Below, piece after piece: positions 43,310 to 55,152 of a stretch of DNA of 64,000 bases. The position numbers and the translations under genes are program-made. Source of the stretch: Polyangium sp. 6x1 (GTDB lineage: Bacteria; Myxococcota_A; Polyangia; Polyangiales; Polyangiaceae); assembly GCF_029946515.1 (NCBI RefSeq), contig NZ_JARZHH010000007.1, forward strand, positions 62,001 to 126,000, in the 5' to 3' direction. Under the pieces are notes generated by a model that saw only the letters and a list, made by a program, of their open reading frames with translations, did not search any database and was not told the origin of the DNA. The number at the start of each line of letters is the position of its first letter. The stretch's first letter is position 1.

Positions 43310-44620
43310 TCAGAAAGCTGCGCGCAACCAATTCCAGAACCGACCACCTTGACGTTTTTCGATGGACGGCTCCTCCACAAGCTCTCTTCGATCCGGCCGC
43401 GAAGGCGCCGTCACGCGCGGCGCAGTCTGTCGCGGCGGCGGGGGCGACGACTCCACGACGACGCGCGGTTCGCGCGCCTCACGGAGCTGGTTCGCCCCGT
43501 AGTGGAGAAGCCCCACGCCCGTAGCATATTGCGGGCCCGCGACGAGCTGCGTGATTCCACGCATCCCGACCGGTACGCCGAGACGAACCGGCATACCCAG
43601 GATCTCCTCGGCGAATTCGCTCATGCCTTCCATCAGCACCGCGCCGCCCGTGAGAACCGCGCCCGCCGCGAGCTGATCGAGCAGCCCCGCGTCCTCGATG
43701 CGCTTGCGGATCACCGCGAAGATCTCCTCGATCCGCGGCTCGATGATGTCCGAAAGCACCCGGCGGGGCACCTTGCGCGGCGGATGCCCGCCGACGCCCG
43801 GCACCTCGACCTCTTCGTCGTCCGCCACCATCCGCCCGAGCGCGCAGCCGAAATTGCGCTTCAGCCGCTCCGCCTCGGCCATCGGCGTGCGCAGGCCCGC
43901 CGCGAGATCCGCCGTCACGTTGTTTCCGCCGGCCGGAATGACGCTCGCGTGCGCGATTCCGCCGTCCACGTAAATCAGCAAATCCGTCGTACCGCCGCCG
44001 ATATCGATCACGGCGACGCCGATCTCTTTCTCGTCCTCGGAAAGAACGGCCTCCGCGCTCGCGAGCGGCTCGAGGACCACGTCCGCCACCGTCAATCCGC
44101 AGCGCTCCGCGCAACGGACCACGTTTTGCACGCAGGACGTCGCGGCCGTGATGAGGTTCACCTTCACGCCGAGACGAACGCCGCTCATTCCGACGGGATC
44201 ACGAATACCGTCCTGGTTGTCGACCGTGAACTCGCGCGGCAAGGCATGCAGGATCTGCCGATCGGCGTCGATCGGAATGGCGCGCGCGCCTTCGAGGACA
44301 CGCCCCACGTCGACGTCCGTCACCTCGCCGCCGCCCACCGCGACCACGCCGTCCGAAGACTGGCCGCGGATGTGGTTGCCGGCGACGCCCGCATACACCG
44401 TGCGAATCTCGACGCCGGCCATCGTCTGCGCGGCCTCGATGGCCTCCGCGATCGACCGGACCGTCCAGTCGATGTTCGCCACGATGCCTTTGCGCAGCCC
44501 GCGGCACGGGACGTTGCCCACGCCGAGGATGGTGATCCCATCGGCGTCGACCTCGCCGACGACGGCAGACACCTTCGTCGTCCCGATGTCGAGACCAACG
44601 ACAATCTCGCTCTGCTCCAT
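43310..44620 (-). CDS. ftsA: Cell division protein FtsA
   Basis: 436 residues of the actin-like fold: VVGLDIGTTKVSAVVGE, the phosphate-2 motif VAVIDIGGGTTDLLIY, and TGGAVLMEGMSEFAEEIL. The C-terminal amphipathic helix is seen at RFWNWLRAAF. FtsA anchors FtsZ filaments to the membrane. The start is ATG 44620 (MEQSEIV); an upstream MRMKSR extension is possible but lacks support. Confidence 0.95.
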   Translation of the reverse strand: MEQSEIVVGLDIGTTKVSAVVGEVDADGITILGVGNVPCRGLRKGIVANIDWTVRSIAEAIEAAQTMAGVEIRTVYAGVAGNHIRGQSSDGVVAVGGGEVTDVDVGRVLEGARAIPIDADRQILHALPREFTVDNQDGIRDPVGMSGVRLGVKVNLITAATSCVQNVVRCAERCGLTVADVVLEPLASAEAVLSEDEKEIGVAVIDIGGGTTDLLIYVDGGIAHASVIPAGGNNVTADLAAGLRTPMAEAERLKRNFGCALGRMVADDEEVEVPGVGGHPPRKVPRRVLSDIIEPRIEEIFAVIRKRIEDAGLLDQLAAGAVLTGGAVLMEGMSEFAEEILGMPVRLGVPVGMRGITQLVAGPQYATGVGLLHYGANQLREAREPRVVVESSPPPPRQTAPRVTAPSRPDRRELVEEPSIEKRQGGRFWNWLRAAF

Positions 44621-44732
44621 CCTGCTCTTCATTCGCATCCACCCGATACGGAGGCCGTGCGCCTCGCGAAGCAGGGCGACGCTGACATGGCGAGCGGAAG
44701 CTGGCCAAATTTCGAGAACGAGACGCGTCGGT

Positions 44733-45655
44733 TCATCGCATCCTCACGACGACGCGCTCGGGGTGCGCCTCGTTGTCCAGGAAGATCACCGACGGGTTCG
44801 CCTTGCGCTTTCCGAGCTCCATCAGAACGCGCGCGGCCTGCTCGATCTTCTCGCGAAACCGCGTCTGGCCGAGGTAAAGCGAGATCGCGTCCTTGCCGAT
44901 CGTCATGACGATCGTGCCATCGCGCTCGAGGTGGACCTCCTGGATCGGGTATCGCTTGCTGATCCCGGCGCGATCCATGTCCTCGACCACGTCGAGCGCG
45001 CGACGCAGCGCAGAAACCACGCCGGGCCGGTCCGCGGCGACCTTCTCGGGCGTGATACCGGTCACGACGGGCAGATCGAAGGGATCACCGTCGGCGACGC
45101 GCTTGAACGGGTCGCCGTCGCGCGTGACGAGGTAAAGCTCGCCGCCGATCGTGGCCACGGCCCAGGCCTCGCGCTCGACGACCGTGATGCGCACGGTCGA
45201 CGGGAGCGTGCGGGTCACCTGGGCTTTTTCGACCCAGGGCTCGTTGGTGATGGTGGCGCTCGCCGTCTCCAGGTCGAGCTCGAAGATGTTGCGGCCGACC
45301 GTGACGCCGCCCGCGCCGGCGACCTGCTCGGCCGGCAAGCGGCGGTTTCCGTCGACGAGCACCGTGCGGATCGCGAAGCGCGGGCTCGTCATGATGTACC
45401 TGCGCGCGCCCCAGGCGACCGCGATGGACGCCGAGAGGACGATCATCACGCCGAGGAAAAGCGACAGCGCGCGCGGGAGCTTCGGCCGCGGCAACGTGAG
45501 GCGCGGCTTCGCCTTGGGCTTCGGCGGGCGGATCGTGCTCGTCGTGGCCCCGGGCGGCGGCGGCGAGTCGTGCTCGGGCTCGGGATCCTTTGGAGCAGCA
45601 ACGACCGGCGGCGTCGAAGGCTTCTTCAGCCGGCGGTTCGTGGGCAGGGCGTCGC

Positions 45656-45659
<4 letters not shown>
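44733..45659 (-). CDS. ftsQ: Cell division protein FtsQ
   Basis: 308 residues. A Pro/Lys-rich cytoplasmic part is followed by one transmembrane helix ([21 protein letters not shown]). The POTRA domain ([19 protein letters not shown]) and the beta domain ([19 protein letters not shown]) follow. FtsQ forms the FtsQBL complex. Its start overlaps the stop of murC by 4 bp. Confidence 0.92.
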
Positions 45660-47076
<1,417 letters not shown>

Positions 47077-47080
<4 letters not shown>

Positions 47081-48201
47081 GCCGTCCTTCCCCGGGACTT
47101 CTCCCGGTGTTTCGATTCCCGCACACGCGCGAGCTCGAGCAGATCCGCCGCCACGGCCTTCGCCGCGTCGGGCGCTCCGATCTCGGCCGCGGCGCGCGCC
47201 ATGGAAGCGCGTCGCTCGGGCGAACCCGCGAGCCTCTGGATCTCGTCCGCGACCCGATCGGCCGTGGCCTCGGCCTGCGGCAGCGCCACGGCCGCGCCGC
47301 GCTTCTCCAGCGAACGCGCGTTCTTGAGCTGATGATCGTCGGCCGCGAAGGGATACGGGACGAGGATCGCGGGGCGACCGACCGCGCAGAGCTCGGCGAG
47401 CGTGGAGGCGCCGGCGCGCGCGATGACGAGGTCGGCCGAGGCGAGCGCGCGGGCCATGTCGTCGATGAACGGGACGACCTCGGCGGTCCCGGACAAACCG
47501 AGCGAATCGTAGAGCGCGCGCGCCTCGGCCTCGCGCTCGCGGCCCGTCTGGTGGACGACGCGCAGGCCCGGGATCCGGCTCCCGACCTGGGAAATCGCGC
47601 GCGGCACGGTCTCGTTCAGCGCCTTCGCGCCCTGGCTGCCGCCGAGGACGAGGATCGAGAGTTTGTCCTTCTGGACCTCGTACGGCGCGGGGGCGAAGGC
47701 CTTGCGGAGGGGCACGCCGAGGCGGCGCACGATGCTCGGGCGGAAGAAGCGATCGACCTCGGGGAACGTGGTGTAGGCGCGGACGGCGAACGGCGCGAGC
47801 AGGCGGTTCGACAGGCCCATCACGCTGTTCGGCTCGAGCACCGTGACGGCGACGCCGAGCGTGCGCGCTGCGAAGCAGACCGGCCCGCCCGCGTACCCGC
47901 CGACGGAGAGGACGGCCGAAGGCCCGAGGCGGCGGACGAGATCCCGCGCCGCGGGGATCGAGGCCGCGGCGTGCTGCGCGCCCTTCAGGAACCCGGACAA
48001 ACCACCGCCGCGCAGGGGCAAGATGTCGAGCAGCTCGAGCTCGCCGCCTTGCTCGGGCACGACGCGCGCTTCGAGGCCGCGGGCGGTGCCGACGTAGACG
48101 ACGCGCGCGGAAGGATCGGCGGCGCGGACCGCTTCGCCCACCGCGAGCATCGGGAAGACGTGGCCGCCCGTGCCGCCGCCTGCGAGAAGAAGGGTCGTCA
48201 C
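47077..48201 (-). CDS. murG: UDP-GlcNAc:lipid I GlcNAc transferase MurG
   Basis: 374 residues. The sugar-nucleotide motif [19 protein letters not shown] at the N-terminus and [23 protein letters not shown] in the C-domain (donor-binding) are diagnostic. It makes lipid II at the inner face of the membrane. GTG 48201 is the start; it overlaps the ftsW stop (GTGA). Confidence 0.94.
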
Positions 48202-49592
48202 GCGCTCGCTCCCTCCGCGGCCGCGGCGCCTTCCTGGGCCTCCGTCGCGATGAGGACCGACGCGCTCGGCGCGCCTTCGCTCGTGCGCACGGGCGCGGGT
48301 TTGTCTTGCGGAACCTCGTTCGTCCGCGGACGGCTGACGCTGAGCAGGATGCCCGCGCCGGCCGCGTTCACGAGCAGCGACGAGCCGCCGTAGCTCATGA
48401 ACGGCAGCGTGAGGCCCTTCGTCGGCAGGATGGCCATGGCGACGGCGAGGTTCACGAGCGCCTGCACGCCGAAGAGCGTGGCGATGCCGAACGCGAGGAA
48501 GCTGCCGTAGTCGTCGTGCGCTTCGAGCGCGATCTTCACGCCGCGCGAGACGATGACGAGGTACGCCGTGACGAGCCCGAGGATCCCGAGGAAGCCGAGC
48601 TCCTCGCCGATGATCGCGCTGATGAAGTCCGTGTGCGCCTCGGGCAGGTAGAGCACCTGCAGGCCCTTGCCGAGGCCGAGCCCGGTCCAGCCGCCCGAGC
48701 CGAAGCTCATGACGGACTGGAAGGGCTGATAGGCGAGGTCCTGGCGGTGGTTGTCCATGTCGATGAACGCCAGGTAACGCCGGTAGCGGTAGTCGCTGAA
48801 CGCCACGAGCGCCGCGGCGCCCATGCCGAGCAGCGCCGTGAACGCCGCGATGTACGGGAGGCGCGCGCCTGCCACGAAGAGCAGCGTGAACGTGAGGAAC
48901 AAGAGCACGACGGCGCTGCCGAAGTCGGGCTGCTTCAAGAGCAGCATGATGAGCGCGCCGACGACGATGAGGTGCGGCAAGAAGCCGACCGAGAAGCTCT
49001 TGATCTTCTCGGCCTTCTTCGAGAGCGAGTACGCCAGCCAGAGCACGATGCCGAGCTTCGCCGTCTCCGCCGGCTGGATGTGCACGGGGCCGATCGCGAT
49101 CCAGCGGTAGGCGTTGCCCGCCCTGTGGCCGAGGCCGAGGATCGTCAGGCCCAGCATGAGCGTGACCCCGACGAGGATCGGGTACGTGAAGGGCTTGAGC
49201 TTGCGGTAGTCGAAGCGGCTCACGAGCCACATCGTGAAGAGCGCGACGAGCGCGTAGACGCCCTGGCGCTTCAGGAAGAACTGCGCGTCGTGGTACTTCA
49301 CGGTCGCTTCGATCGCGCTCGCGCTGTAGACCATGACGACGCCGAAGCCGACGAGCGCGATGACCACGGCCGCGAGCACCGAGTCCACGGGGCCGGCCTT
49401 GCTCGACCGCAGGAGCGCGGTGACGCCGTTGCCGGCGCCGTTGCTCTCCTTGCGCGGCGCGCGGGCCTCGTTCTTCGGCGGCGCAGGCGGCGGATCGCTC
49501 GGCGGAAGGAGCCGGTTCTTCGGCGGCGGCGCGCTCGAATGGCGGCGCTCGCCGATCGCATGGTTGCCCGGGAGGACGACGCTGCTGCTCAC
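48198..49592 (-). CDS. ftsW: Lipid II polymerase FtsW (SEDS family)
   Basis: 464 residues. A 60-residue basic Pro/Lys-rich cytoplasmic extension precedes about ten transmembrane helices. The SEDS pattern is clear: [47 protein letters not shown], and [17 protein letters not shown] near the end. It is a glycosyltransferase working with FtsI at the septum. GTG 49592 overlaps the murD stop. Confidence 0.93.
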   Translation of the reverse strand: MSSSVVLPGNHAIGERRHSSAPPPKNRLLPPSDPPPAPPKNEARAPRKESNGAGNGVTALLRSSKAGPVDSVLAAVVIALVGFGVVMVYSASAIEATVKYHDAQFFLKRQGVYALVALFTMWLVSRFDYRKLKPFTYPILVGVTLMLGLTILGLGHRAGNAYRWIAIGPVHIQPAETAKLGIVLWLAYSLSKKAEKIKSFSVGFLPHLIVVGALIMLLLKQPDFGSAVVLLFLTFTLLFVAGARLPYIAAFTALLGMGAAALVAFSDYRYRRYLAFIDMDNHRQDLAYQPFQSVMSFGSGGWTGLGLGKGLQVLYLPEAHTDFISAIIGEELGFLGILGLVTAYLVIVSRGVKIALEAHDDYGSFLAFGIATLFGVQALVNLAVAMAILPTKGLTLPFMSYGGSSLLVNAAGAGILLSVSRPRTNEVPQDKPAPVRTSEGAPSASVLIATEAQEGAAAAEGASA

Positions 49593-50950
49593 GAGCGTAC
49601 CTCCAGCATGGACTGGACCGCCTGGGCAAATTGGTCGCCGCGATCCTTGTAATCGCGGAACATGTCGAAGCTCGAACAGGCGGGGCTGAGCAGGACGGCG
49701 TCGCCGGGCTTGGCGAACCGGCGCGCGAGGTGGACCGCCTCGACCATCGATGAGGCACGCGCGATCGCGATCGCGCCCCGGGCGGCAGCCTCGATGCGAT
49801 CGGCCGCCTCGCCGATGAGCACGAGGGCGCGGCCCTTCTGGCGGAGCGCGTCGACGAGCGGCTCGTACGCGCCGAGCTTGTCCTTGCCGCCCGCGATGAG
49901 GACGGCCTTGTCCTCGGCGAGGCCTCGCAGCGCGGCGACCGAGGCCCCGACGTTCGTGCCCTTCGAGTCGTCGTAGTAACGGACGCCATCGATCTCGCCG
50001 ACGAGCACGGTCCGATGGCCGAGGCCGCGGAAGTCGCGGACGGCGCGCGCGAGCCAGGAATCGGGACCGTCGTCGAAAGGGACGCCGAAGGCAGCCACGA
50101 CGCCGAGCGCCGCGCAGGCGTTCTCGATGTTGTGTTTGCCCGCGATCTGCAGCGCATCGAGCGGGAAGGCGTGCCACGCGTCACGATGCACGATGTTGCC
50201 GCCCACGGGGCGGACCGTGGCGGCCTCGTCGGTCGCGCTGAACGTGACGACGCGCGCGCCGCCGCGCGCGGCCTGCTTCGCGCAGAGCGCATCGCCGTGC
50301 GGAATCACGGCCGTGTCCTCGGGGCCCATCGTGACGAAGGGATTTCCCTTGGCGTCGGCGTAGGCCTCGAAGCTCGGGTACCGATCGAGGTGATCGTCGG
50401 TGATGTTCAGGAGCGCATGGGCGCGCGCGTGCAGCGTCGGCACGCGCTCGGCCTGGAAGCTCGAGATCTCCAGGACGATCGCGTCGAACGATTGCCCCAC
50501 GACCTCGGCGAGCGGCGTGCCGAAGTTGCCGCCGATGAACGCCTTCTTCCCCGCCGCTTCGAGCATCGCGTGCACGAGCGCGGTCGTCGTGCTCTTGCCG
50601 TTCGTCCCGCCGATCAGCGCGATGGGCGTGCCCACGAAGAACCGCGCCGCGAGCTCGAGCTCGCCGATCACCTCGCCGCCCGCCTTCTCGAACGCTTCGA
50701 GCGCGGGGAACGAGGGCACGCCGGGCGAGATCACGACGAGGTCGATCCCGTCGAAGATCGAGGCCGGGTGCCCACCCGCGGCGAGCGTCGCGCCCGCGGC
50801 TTCGAGGGCGAGCGCCTCCTTGGACAAACGCTCGCGCGGGGCCGCGTCGGTCGCCGTGACCCGCGCGCCCTTGTCGAGGCAGAGCCGCACCGCGGCCACG
50901 CCGCTGCGGCCGAGCCCGATCACGAGGACGTTGCGACCCGCGAGTTCCAT
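49589..50950 (-). CDS. murD: UDP-N-acetylmuramoylalanine--D-glutamate ligase MurD
   Basis: 453 residues. ELAGRNVLVIGLGRSGVAAVRL opens the N-domain, GGTNGKSTTTALVH near 110 is the ATP loop, and FRGLGHRTVLVGEIDGVRYYDDSKGTNV is typical of MurD. It adds D-Glu. Start ATG 50950. It follows mraY by 5 bp. Confidence 0.94.
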   Translation of the reverse strand: MELAGRNVLVIGLGRSGVAAVRLCLDKGARVTATDAAPRERLSKEALALEAAGATLAAGGHPASIFDGIDLVVISPGVPSFPALEAFEKAGGEVIGELELAARFFVGTPIALIGGTNGKSTTTALVHAMLEAAGKKAFIGGNFGTPLAEVVGQSFDAIVLEISSFQAERVPTLHARAHALLNITDDHLDRYPSFEAYADAKGNPFVTMGPEDTAVIPHGDALCAKQAARGGARVVTFSATDEAATVRPVGGNIVHRDAWHAFPLDALQIAGKHNIENACAALGVVAAFGVPFDDGPDSWLARAVRDFRGLGHRTVLVGEIDGVRYYDDSKGTNVGASVAALRGLAEDKAVLIAGGKDKLGAYEPLVDALRQKGRALVLIGEAADRIEAAARGAIAIARASSMVEAVHLARRFAKPGDAVLLSPACSSFDMFRDYKDRGDQFAQAVQSMLEVRS

Positions 50951-50955
50951 CGGCC

Positions 50956-52086
50956 TCACCGGAGCTTCATGGACGCCAGCGAGACCAGCGCCAGGAGGAT
51001 GGAGATGATCCAGAAGCGGACGATGATCTTCGGCTCCGCCCACCCCTTCTTCTCGTAGTGGTGGTGGATCGGCGCCATCAGGAAGACGCGCTTGCCCGTG
51101 AGCTTGAACGAGGTCACCTGCGCGATGACGCTGATCGTCTCGACGAAAAAGACGCCGCCGAGCAGGACGCTCAAGAGCTCGTTTTTCGTGAAGATCGCCA
51201 GCATGCCGAGGCCCCCGCCGAGGGCCAGCGATCCCACGTCACCCATGAAGACCTGGGCTGGGTAGGTGTTGTACCAAAGGAACCCGATGCCCGCGCCGAT
51301 GACCGAGCCGCAGTAGACGGCGAGCTCGCCGGCGGAGGCGATCTTCGGGATGTCGAGGTAGTTCGCGAGCGAGAAGTTCGCGATCGTCGCGCCCGCGACG
51401 TACGCCCAGATGAGGTACGTGCCGGCGTTGATCATCACGGGGCCGATCGCGAGGCCGTCGAGGCCGTCCGTGAGGTTGACGGCGTTCGACCAGGCGACGA
51501 CGACGAAGAGCGCAAAGGGGATGTAGAACCAGATCGGCAGGTCGATCGAGTGCTTGGAGAACGCCGCGAAGGGCAGCGCGAGCTTCGTCTTGATCTCGAT
51601 CCAGTCGGCCGGAAGCTTGGAGGTGAAAAGAAACGTGTAGGTGAGCGCCGACCCGCCGATGAGCACCTGGCCGATCAGCTTGTAACGGCCCGGGAGCCCG
51701 CCCGTGTTCTTGCGCTTGATCTTGAGGTAGTCGTCCAGGTAACCGATGACGCCGTAACCCGCCGTGACCGCGGTCGTCGCGAGGACGAAGGGGTTGCGCA
51801 GGTCGGCCCAGAGCGCCGTCGGCAAGAGGAGCGAGAGCAGGATCAGCGCCCCGCCCATGGTCGGCGTGCCCGCCTTGACCTTGTGCGTCTCGGGGCCCTC
51901 GCTGCGAACGACCTGCCCGATCTGCTTGCGCCGCAGCTCGCGGATGAACCACGGCGCGAGCACGAAGCTCAGCAGCATGGCGGTGATCGTCGCCATGATG
52001 GTCCGGAACGGGATGTACCGGAGGACGTTGAGCCAGGAGAGGGAGCTGTAGTGGAACTTGAGCGGGTAGAAGAGCTCGTAGATCAC
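50956..52086 (-). CDS. mraY: Phospho-N-acetylmuramoyl-pentapeptide transferase MraY
   Basis: 376 residues, ten transmembrane helices. [45 protein letters not shown] and [11 protein letters not shown] are the classic MraY catalytic and undecaprenyl-phosphate motifs. It makes lipid I. It overlaps murF by 4 bp. Confidence 0.95.
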   Translation of the reverse strand: MIYELFYPLKFHYSSLSWLNVLRYIPFRTIMATITAMLLSFVLAPWFIRELRRKQIGQVVRSEGPETHKVKAGTPTMGGALILLSLLLPTALWADLRNPFVLATTAVTAGYGVIGYLDDYLKIKRKNTGGLPGRYKLIGQVLIGGSALTYTFLFTSKLPADWIEIKTKLALPFAAFSKHSIDLPIWFYIPFALFVVVAWSNAVNLTDGLDGLAIGPVMINAGTYLIWAYVAGATIANFSLANYLDIPKIASAGELAVYCGSVIGAGIGFLWYNTYPAQVFMGDVGSLALGGGLGMLAIFTKNELLSVLLGGVFFVETISVIAQVTSFKLTGKRVFLMAPIHHHYEKKGWAEPKIIVRFWIISILLALVSLASMKLR

Positions 52087-53543
52087 GAGGCCACCTCCGC
52101 GAGGGCACGCACGATTCGCTCGGTTCCGACGCCGCGCGAACCCTTCACGAGGACCAGATCCCCAGGCTGAACGGCGCGCGCGACGGCCGGGGCCGCGTCC
52201 ACGCTCGTCTCGAAGAACTGCGCAGGAATGCCAGCTTCCGACGCACGATCGGCGATCCGACGCGCGTCGCCGTTGACGGCGATCACGAGCGCCGCGCCGC
52301 TCGCCGCCGCGACGCGGCCGACGTCGTCGTGCCCGCGCGGCGACTCGTGGCCGAGCTCGTACATCGCGCCGAGCACGAGCACGAGCCTGCGGCCCGCGTC
52401 ACGCGCGAGCTCGGCCGCCGTGCGGATCGACGCGGAGGACGAAGCGGGGTTCGCGTTGTAGCTGTCGTCGATCACGATGACGTCGCGAGCGAGGAGGCGC
52501 GGGACGAGGCGACCACCGCCGCCGCCCACGTCCGCGAGGGAGAACGCTTCCTCGGCGATCGCCGACGTCACGTGCTCCCCCGTGAGGGCCTCCGCAGCCG
52601 CCACGGCCGCGGCGCACGCGTACGCGCCGGCTTCGCCGATGAGCGGGGTGCGGAACCAGAACGACGAGCCGTCCGGGCGCGCGAGGGTGACGCGCGACGA
52701 GGAAAAACCGTCCGGGCGACGCTCGACGATCCGCAACTCGGCCCCGTCCCCCGTGCCGTAACGGACGCGGCGCGCCGCGGGCGAACCTGCCATCTCCGCC
52801 ACGACGCGCGCGTCATCGCCGTTGCCGACCGCGACGCCGCCCTCCGAGAGCGCGCGAAAGAGCGCACCTTTCTCGTGTGCGACGCCCTCGATCGAGCCGC
52901 ACCCCTCGACGTGCGCCGCCGCGACGAGCGTCACGATGGCGACGTCCGGCTGGGCCATCGCCGCGAGGGACGCGATCTCGCCGGGCTTGTTCATGCCCAT
53001 CTCGACGACCGCGTACTTGTGCTGCCGGTCGAGCCCGAAGAGCACCATCGGCACGCCGACCTGGTTGTTCAAGTTGCCCCGCGTCGCGTGCACGGCCTCC
53101 GGGAAGAGGCGTTCGAGGAGCGCGGCCGTCGCCGAGCGCGTCGTGGTTTTGCCCGCCGAACCCGTGATCGCGACGATCTTGCGGTCGCCCTTCCCGCGCG
53201 CGCGCCACGTGTCGACGTGGGCCCGCGCGAGCGCGCCGAGCGCGTCGACCGTCGAGCGAACCCGCATCATCGTGAGCCCCGGGACGTCGTCGACGGGCCG
53301 CTCCACGAGCGCCGCGCGTGCGCCTTTTTCCTCGGCCTGCGCGAGGTAGTCGTGCCCATCGAAGCTCTCGCCCTTGAGGGCCACGAAGAGCCCGCCGGGC
53401 GTGATCGTACGCGTGTCGGTCGAGACGCCTTCCACCGCGCCGAGCATGAAGAGGCTGCGGCCGTAGAGGACCTCGGCTTGGGCGATCTGGATCAGATCGA
53501 TGGCCTGGAAACGGGCGTGATTCGTGGGGATCGGCGTGCCCAT
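52083..53543 (-). CDS. murF: UDP-MurNAc-tripeptide--D-Ala-D-Ala ligase MurF
   Basis: 486 residues. The ATP loop is [17 protein letters not shown] near 115. [14 protein letters not shown] and [15 protein letters not shown] confirm MurF, which adds D-Ala-D-Ala. Its ATG 53543 is one base beyond the murE stop. Confidence 0.94.
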   Translation of the reverse strand: MGTPIPTNHARFQAIDLIQIAQAEVLYGRSLFMLGAVEGVSTDTRTITPGGLFVALKGESFDGHDYLAQAEEKGARAALVERPVDDVPGLTMMRVRSTVDALGALARAHVDTWRARGKGDRKIVAITGSAGKTTTRSATAALLERLFPEAVHATRGNLNNQVGVPMVLFGLDRQHKYAVVEMGMNKPGEIASLAAMAQPDVAIVTLVAAAHVEGCGSIEGVAHEKGALFRALSEGGVAVGNGDDARVVAEMAGSPAARRVRYGTGDGAELRIVERRPDGFSSSRVTLARPDGSSFWFRTPLIGEAGAYACAAAVAAAEALTGEHVTSAIAEEAFSLADVGGGGGRLVPRLLARDVIVIDDSYNANPASSSASIRTAAELARDAGRRLVLVLGAMYELGHESPRGHDDVGRVAAASGAALVIAVNGDARRIADRASEAGIPAQFFETSVDAAPAVARAVQPGDLVLVKGSRGVGTERIVRALAEVAS

Positions 53544-53544
53544 C

Positions 53545-55152
53545 TCAGGCCCCTCCCCTGCGCAGGCGGAGCGCGCGCTCGGCCTCGACGCGATCGTCGA
53601 ACGGCAGCGTGACCGCGCCGATGATCTGGTACGGCTCGTGGCCCTTGCCCGCGACGAGCACGACGTCGCCCGGCGCCGCGTCGAGCACCGCGCGCTCGAT
53701 GGCCTTCGCGCGATCGAGCTCGACGTGCACCGTCGCCCGGCCGCCCGCGAGACCCGGCAGGATCGCCTCCGCGATGGCGCGCGGATCCTCGCTGCGCGGA
53801 TTGTCGTTCGTGACGAACGCGACGTCCGCGCCGCGCGCCACGGCTTCGCCCATGAGCGGGCGCTTCTTCGGATCGCGATCGCCGCCGCAGCCGAAGACGC
53901 AGTGCACGCGGCCTTGCCCGAACGCGCGCACGCTCTGCAAGACCCGCTCGAGCGCGTCCGGCGTGTGCGCGTAGTCGACGAGCACGATGACGTCGTCCCG
54001 CGCCGGATCATCACAACGCTCGAGCCGCCCCGGCACCCGGATCGACCCCGAGAGAGCGCGCGCCGCCGCGTGGAGATCGATCTCCAGGAGCCAGCAGATG
54101 GCCACAGTCGCGAGCAGGTTCTGCACGTTGTGCGCGCCCACGAGCGGCGAGCGGATCGAGAGCTGCCCCGCGGGCGTCCGCGCCACGAGCGAGATGCCGG
54201 ACGCCGTGTGCTCGACCGACACGGGCGCGATGTCGGCCTCGTCGGTCGAGACGCCGATCCGCGTCGAGAACCGCGCGATCGTCGCGGATGACGGACCTCC
54301 GAGGCCACGCGGCGCGAGCCTCTGGACGAGCGCGGGGCCAAACGGATCGTCGACGTTGATCGCCGCCGACCCAGGGCCGAGGTCGACGAAGAGGCGCGCC
54401 TTCGCCTCGGCGTACGCCTCCATCGTGCCGTGGTAGTCGAGGTGATCCTGCGTGAGGTTGAGGAACGCCGCGACGCGGAAGCGCACGGCTTCGACGCGGC
54501 GCGCCGCGAGCGCGATGCTCGACACTTCCATCACGAGGTGCGTCGCGCCGCGCAGGTGCATCGCCGCGGCGATCCGCGCGAGCTCGTCGGCCTCGGGGCT
54601 CGTGTGCGTCGAGGGCAGGTCGAGATCGCCAAACCGATACCCGAGCGTGCCCACGATCCCCGGCCGCTGCCCCGCCGCTGCGAGGCACGCCTGCACGAGG
54701 TGCGTCGTCGTCGTCTTGCCGTTCGTCCCGGTGACGCCGACGACGTCGAGCGCGAACGTCGGATGCCCGTAGACGGCCGCCGACGCGTACGCGAGCGCGC
54801 TCGGCACGTCCGCGACCTCGATCCGCGACAGGCCGTTCGTCTCGACGCTCGCGCCCTCTGCCGTGAGCACCGCGCTCGCGCCTTGCCCGATCGCATCCGC
54901 CACGAAGCGCTCGCCGCTCGTGCGCGCCCCCGGCCGCGCGACGAAGAGGTCGCCCGGGGAGACGCGCCGCGAGTCGTGGTGCACACCCGTGACGAAGACG
55001 GTCGGATCCCCCGAGGCGAGCTTCGCGCCCGGGATCTCGTTCACGAGATCGCCGAGCCTCCGGCCGAGCTTCGCGTGCTTGCACGACGGCGGCGCGCCTT
55101 CGCTCGTCTCCCGCGGGCGGAGGAGCTCTTCGTTCGTCCGTTCGTTCGTCAT
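53545..55152 (-). CDS. murE: UDP-MurNAc-L-Ala-D-Glu--meso-DAP ligase MurE
   Basis: 535 residues. GVTGTNGKTTTTHLVQACL is the ATP loop, and NDNPRSEDP carries the DNPR motif that selects meso-diaminopimelate, so the cell wall is DAP-type. About 40 extra residues precede the first conserved strand. The start overlaps ftsI by 4 bp. Confidence 0.95.
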   Translation of the reverse strand: MTNERTNEELLRPRETSEGAPPSCKHAKLGRRLGDLVNEIPGAKLASGDPTVFVTGVHHDSRRVSPGDLFVARPGARTSGERFVADAIGQGASAVLTAEGASVETNGLSRIEVADVPSALAYASAAVYGHPTFALDVVGVTGTNGKTTTTHLVQACLAAAGQRPGIVGTLGYRFGDLDLPSTHTSPEADELARIAAAMHLRGATHLVMEVSSIALAARRVEAVRFRVAAFLNLTQDHLDYHGTMEAYAEAKARLFVDLGPGSAAINVDDPFGPALVQRLAPRGLGGPSSATIARFSTRIGVSTDEADIAPVSVEHTASGISLVARTPAGQLSIRSPLVGAHNVQNLLATVAICWLLEIDLHAAARALSGSIRVPGRLERCDDPARDDVIVLVDYAHTPDALERVLQSVRAFGQGRVHCVFGCGGDRDPKKRPLMGEAVARGADVAFVTNDNPRSEDPRAIAEAILPGLAGGRATVHVELDRAKAIERAVLDAAPGDVVLVAGKGHEPYQIIGAVTLPFDDRVEAERALRLRRGGA